From: Paracyclopina nana
Lineage: Eukaryota > Arthropoda > Copepoda > Cyclopoida > Cyclopettidae
NCBI GenBank assembly: GCA_019096065.1
Contig: JAGUCH010000002.1
Location: 2,926,501 to 2,990,500 of the forward strand
Direction of reading: 5' to 3'
Length of the DNA stretch: 64,000 nt
Part shown: positions 61,434-64,000 of the stretch, in pieces
Position numbering within the stretch: the stretch's first letter is position 1
Layout of the letters: every line of letters starts with the position of its first letter
Made by a program: the position numbers and the translations under genes
Notes under the pieces: generated by a model
Told to the model about the DNA's origin: nothing
Seen by the model: the letters and a program-made list of their open reading frames with translations, nothing else
The model's database searches: none

Positions 61434-62827
61434 TCAAGACAGCTGAACGACAAATCTGCCTTTCACCTTTCCCTCCATCAAAAGCTGAGCTGACTCCATA
61501 ACTTGATCTAATCCAATGATCTGAAAAATGGGCAGATCAGCTTAAGAAAAGCAATATTTATGCGGATAGTAATCTGTAATAACCTGATTTGATCCGGAGG
61601 TGACGTGATCAAGTTTTTTGCTCTTGAGCAAGATTGGAGTTAACTCGTTGTAAATTCTTGTGCGATCACTCATATCCCTGAATGCAGATTCAATGCCACG
61701 AAGGTTGACCCCTCGCAGAATAAAAGGTGCCACTGTGCAGCCTTTCATGGCCATTCCTCCAGCAAGGCCACAGGCTGCCACTGAGCCCTCGTATTTCATC
61801 TGCGAATAAATTTAGCTTACTTGTATTTGAAATAAGGGAGACATAGGCCCAAATACTACCAGAGAGAGAACATTTGACAGCACTACCCCACCAATCGTAT
61901 CAATGCATCCAGCATACGTTTCCTTGGCCAGAGGCTTGGGATCCGTTTCGAAATGTGATCTGGGCAAAATGGAGGCTGCTCCGAGACTGGTTAAGAATTG
62001 TGATACAGAAGGGTCCGGCTTCCCAGTGACGGCTACAACTGTGTATCCCATTTCGCTGAGAATTGCCACAGCTATAGAGCCAACCCCACCGGAAGCTCCA
62101 GTCACTAAAACGGGCCCACTTTCCGGACTAACCTTATCTATGAGCAGTAAGAAAATTTTATGAGAAACCTATAAAGTAACTTTTGAGAGAAACTTGTAAA
62201 ACCTTTTAGGAGTGCATCAATGCAGAGCATGGCAGTGTATCCAGCTGTACCGATTCTGGCAGCATCAATTAATGACATGTTCAATGGTAATGGCATCAGC
62301 CAGTCTTCCCTCACAGAGGCCTTTTTCAGCGTACCCACCAAAGTGGTCAGTGCCAATGCCAAATCCATTGATCAAAACGGCATCTCCAGGCTATGGTATT
62401 TTTAATGGATTTTCTTTCAAGATAAAAGTACATGTATTTTTTACACCTTGAGTGACTCAGAAGAAGTGCTCTCCACAATTCCTGCCAAATCAATGCCAGG
62501 AATCATGGGAAGTTTTAGGCCTGGATAAGTACCAAGAACAACCTTGAAAGAAAACACCTTTTTATACATATTTCATGATTAGAGCCATTACGAACTGACC
62601 ATAGCATCTTTGTAGTTCAAGTTGGAATATTTGACTCGGACTATGGTGTTGCAAATGCCAGGTGATCTTTTGATGTCACTTAGTGCTGGTAAATCACTCA
62701 AAGTCAGAGTTTCTAGCTGAGCAGGAGTCTTTTTGGTGCGGGCTACCAAAGCCCTAAATGAAGCCATATTCCTTAACACATTTGTCACCTTCATTATTTT
62801 TATTTGGCAGTTGTTGTTACGCAACAA
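61434..62827 (-). CDS. Acryloyl-CoA reductase AcuI/YhdH-type quinone oxidoreductase, one frameshift
   Basis: Six exons: 62600-62827, 62447-62542, 62203-62390, 61860-62137, 61584-61799, 61434-61520 (about 363 residues). It is an MDR-superfamily enzyme: GroES-like part with [12 protein letters not shown], then [20 protein letters not shown] and [21 protein letters not shown]; Rossmann part with [14 protein letters not shown] (NADPH binding); and the family-specific [31 protein letters not shown] and [14 protein letters not shown]. YhdH/AcuI enzymes reduce acryloyl-CoA to propionyl-CoA with NADPH. The basic N-terminus before MASFRALV may be a mitochondrial presequence. In exon 3 a run of five A (near 62332) must be four to keep E-K-A-S-V-R in frame; everything else is conserved, so a base-calling error is likely. 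AATAAA lies at about 61402. More common in bacteria than in animals. Confidence 0.85.
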
Positions 62828-63529
62828 TTGCTGACCTTATGGACTATGCTCGATTTTCGCAAGAATTTCAAAAATGCACACAAAACCTTCATATGTATTG
62901 GAATCCTGCGTGAATTTTTCCCTTCGGTGATTTATTTGTGAAATGCGGAAAAAGTTTGCTAATTTATGAAGTTGTTTTGCCCTGCTACACTCAAGTTCTC
63001 TTGATGTACGTTCACCAAAAAGAAGCGGCTACTCCTTAACTTTGGTCGCAGCTCGCGCTTTTCTCCACAATGCAACGTAGTAGTGCACGAGCTCAATCAA
63101 TAGCTAGACTGTCCTAGCAGCTTTTACCTTGAAGCAAAAAGGTAACTTCTTCGATATACCCTTCAGCCAAGAAAAATTCGCCAAAACATTTTTTTCATTA
63201 TTTGTCTCTCAAGAAGCTGTAGAAAGCTCTAAAAGGTAGAATGCAGAAAATGAAAAAAGGAAGGGCTTTTTGTATATGTCCAGAAAATAATCATGTCAGT
63301 GTCTCACGTGGTCACATTTTTTCTTGGCTGCTCTCGTTTTGCTAGCGCACAAAGGTGATTCTTCATTGCAGAAAAAACGTACCCAATTTATTTTTCTTGT
63401 ACCCGCAGAATTGCTGTCCTCTTTTCCGCTTCAGTCTCTAAAAATTGCGAATTTTTCTAACGTTGTGGATAATTTAGAAAGCTGCATTGCAGTGATAATT
63501 TACACATTTTAGGATTTGGGAGTTCTACG

Positions 63530-63656
63530 ATGAATCAAACTGGTCTTCTCGACAGTGAAAGTCCTATTCTGGTTTGTGGAGGTGCCACAGATGACGAACT
63601 GGCTTGGCTACGCAAGTTCTCATATTGGACAAATGGTGTTTTCCAGCTAATTTTGG
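63530..63656 (+). CDS. First coding exon of a class A GPCR (partial)
   Basis: ATG at 63530 opens MNQTGLLDSESPILVCGGAT, followed by LRKFSYWTNGVFQLILG, and the exon ends at G|GTATGT in phase 1. The extracellular N-terminus carries an N-glycosylation site (NQT), and the phrase FxYWTNGVxQLILG just before TM1 resembles FMRFamide-receptor-like peptide GPCRs of arthropods. The rest lies beyond the window or in a long intron; no further exon is visible up to 64000. The family call rests on about 15 residues. Confidence 0.4.
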
Positions 63657-64000
63657 GTATGTTTAGTCTCTTTATTAATTGCTGCCTAATTAATTAATTA
63701 ATTGGCGCAGCTTTCACATGGATATTGGGCAGTGTCTCTAGAGAGCTTTATTTTGGTCAATCCAACAAAAAATGTACTGATCAGCTTTCTTGCAAATGAG
63801 CTACTATGTATCTTACATTTTTTATGCTTAAAAAATTGCAAATCGGCCACACAGACGTTTAAAATCCCCCTTGCGCAGAAAAATGCCATTTTCTTCTACA
63901 TAATGCAGAAAAGCCAGGGAGATTGCATAAAATGTCCTTGAGACTTTAAAAGCATTAATTTTCGTTCAGAATGAAAATCTCCCTAATTTAGCTTTTCCAA

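Overview
The window is animal nuclear DNA, AT-rich, with multi-exon genes, many 50-100 bp GT-AG introns and a few kilobase introns loaded with small transposons. A Zasp66-like muscle PDZ/ZM protein, an SLC17 carrier and a Cys/Pro/Gly-rich extracellular structural protein point to an arthropod, most likely a crustacean. This is an inference from gene content, because no taxon-specific marker is present. Exon borders were placed by hand and checked by reading phase across every junction.

Left part (0.3-5.4 kb): a secreted vanadium haloperoxidase (+), a two-exon alpha-1,2-fucosyltransferase remnant (-), a small conserved secreted protein (+), and a divergent seven-helix receptor (-) whose 3' end meets the previous gene tail to tail. 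From 21.1 down to 9.0 kb on the minus strand lies a Kv2/Shab-like potassium channel gene of at least 14 exons. Its introns carry nested miniature inverted-repeat elements. 21.1-30.0 kb shows no convincing gene apart from one MITE.

Middle part (30.0-44.6 kb, all +): four signal-peptide proteins with Thr/Glu- or Thr-rich low-complexity bodies and GPI-like hydrophobic tails follow one another. The fourth lies inside the 8.6-kb first intron of the Zasp66-like gene, just downstream of a fold-back transposon. A second gene of about 578 residues, not recognised, is nested in the same intron. A structural protein gene (-) ends convergently at 44.7 kb, followed by about 5 kb with nothing recognised.

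Right part (51.0-64.0 kb): a complete eight-exon SLC17 anion transporter (+), a transposon cluster including a second fold-back element of the same style (also a 9-bp target duplication), a WDR44/rabphilin-11-like gene (+), a PLAC8 gene (-), an AcuI/YhdH-type acryloyl-CoA reductase (-), and the first coding exon of a class A GPCR (+) running off the edge. The PLAC8 and AcuI genes each carry one homopolymer-length frameshift, which suggests base-calling errors in this stretch.

The most unusual items are: a pair of fold-back elements built from GGGCAAAAG-like words with 9-bp target duplications; an alternative WDR44 terminal exon that would put a membrane anchor on an FFAT-bearing protein; the row of GPI-like mucins; and bacterial-type enzymes (haloperoxidase, AcuI) in intron-containing animal genes.
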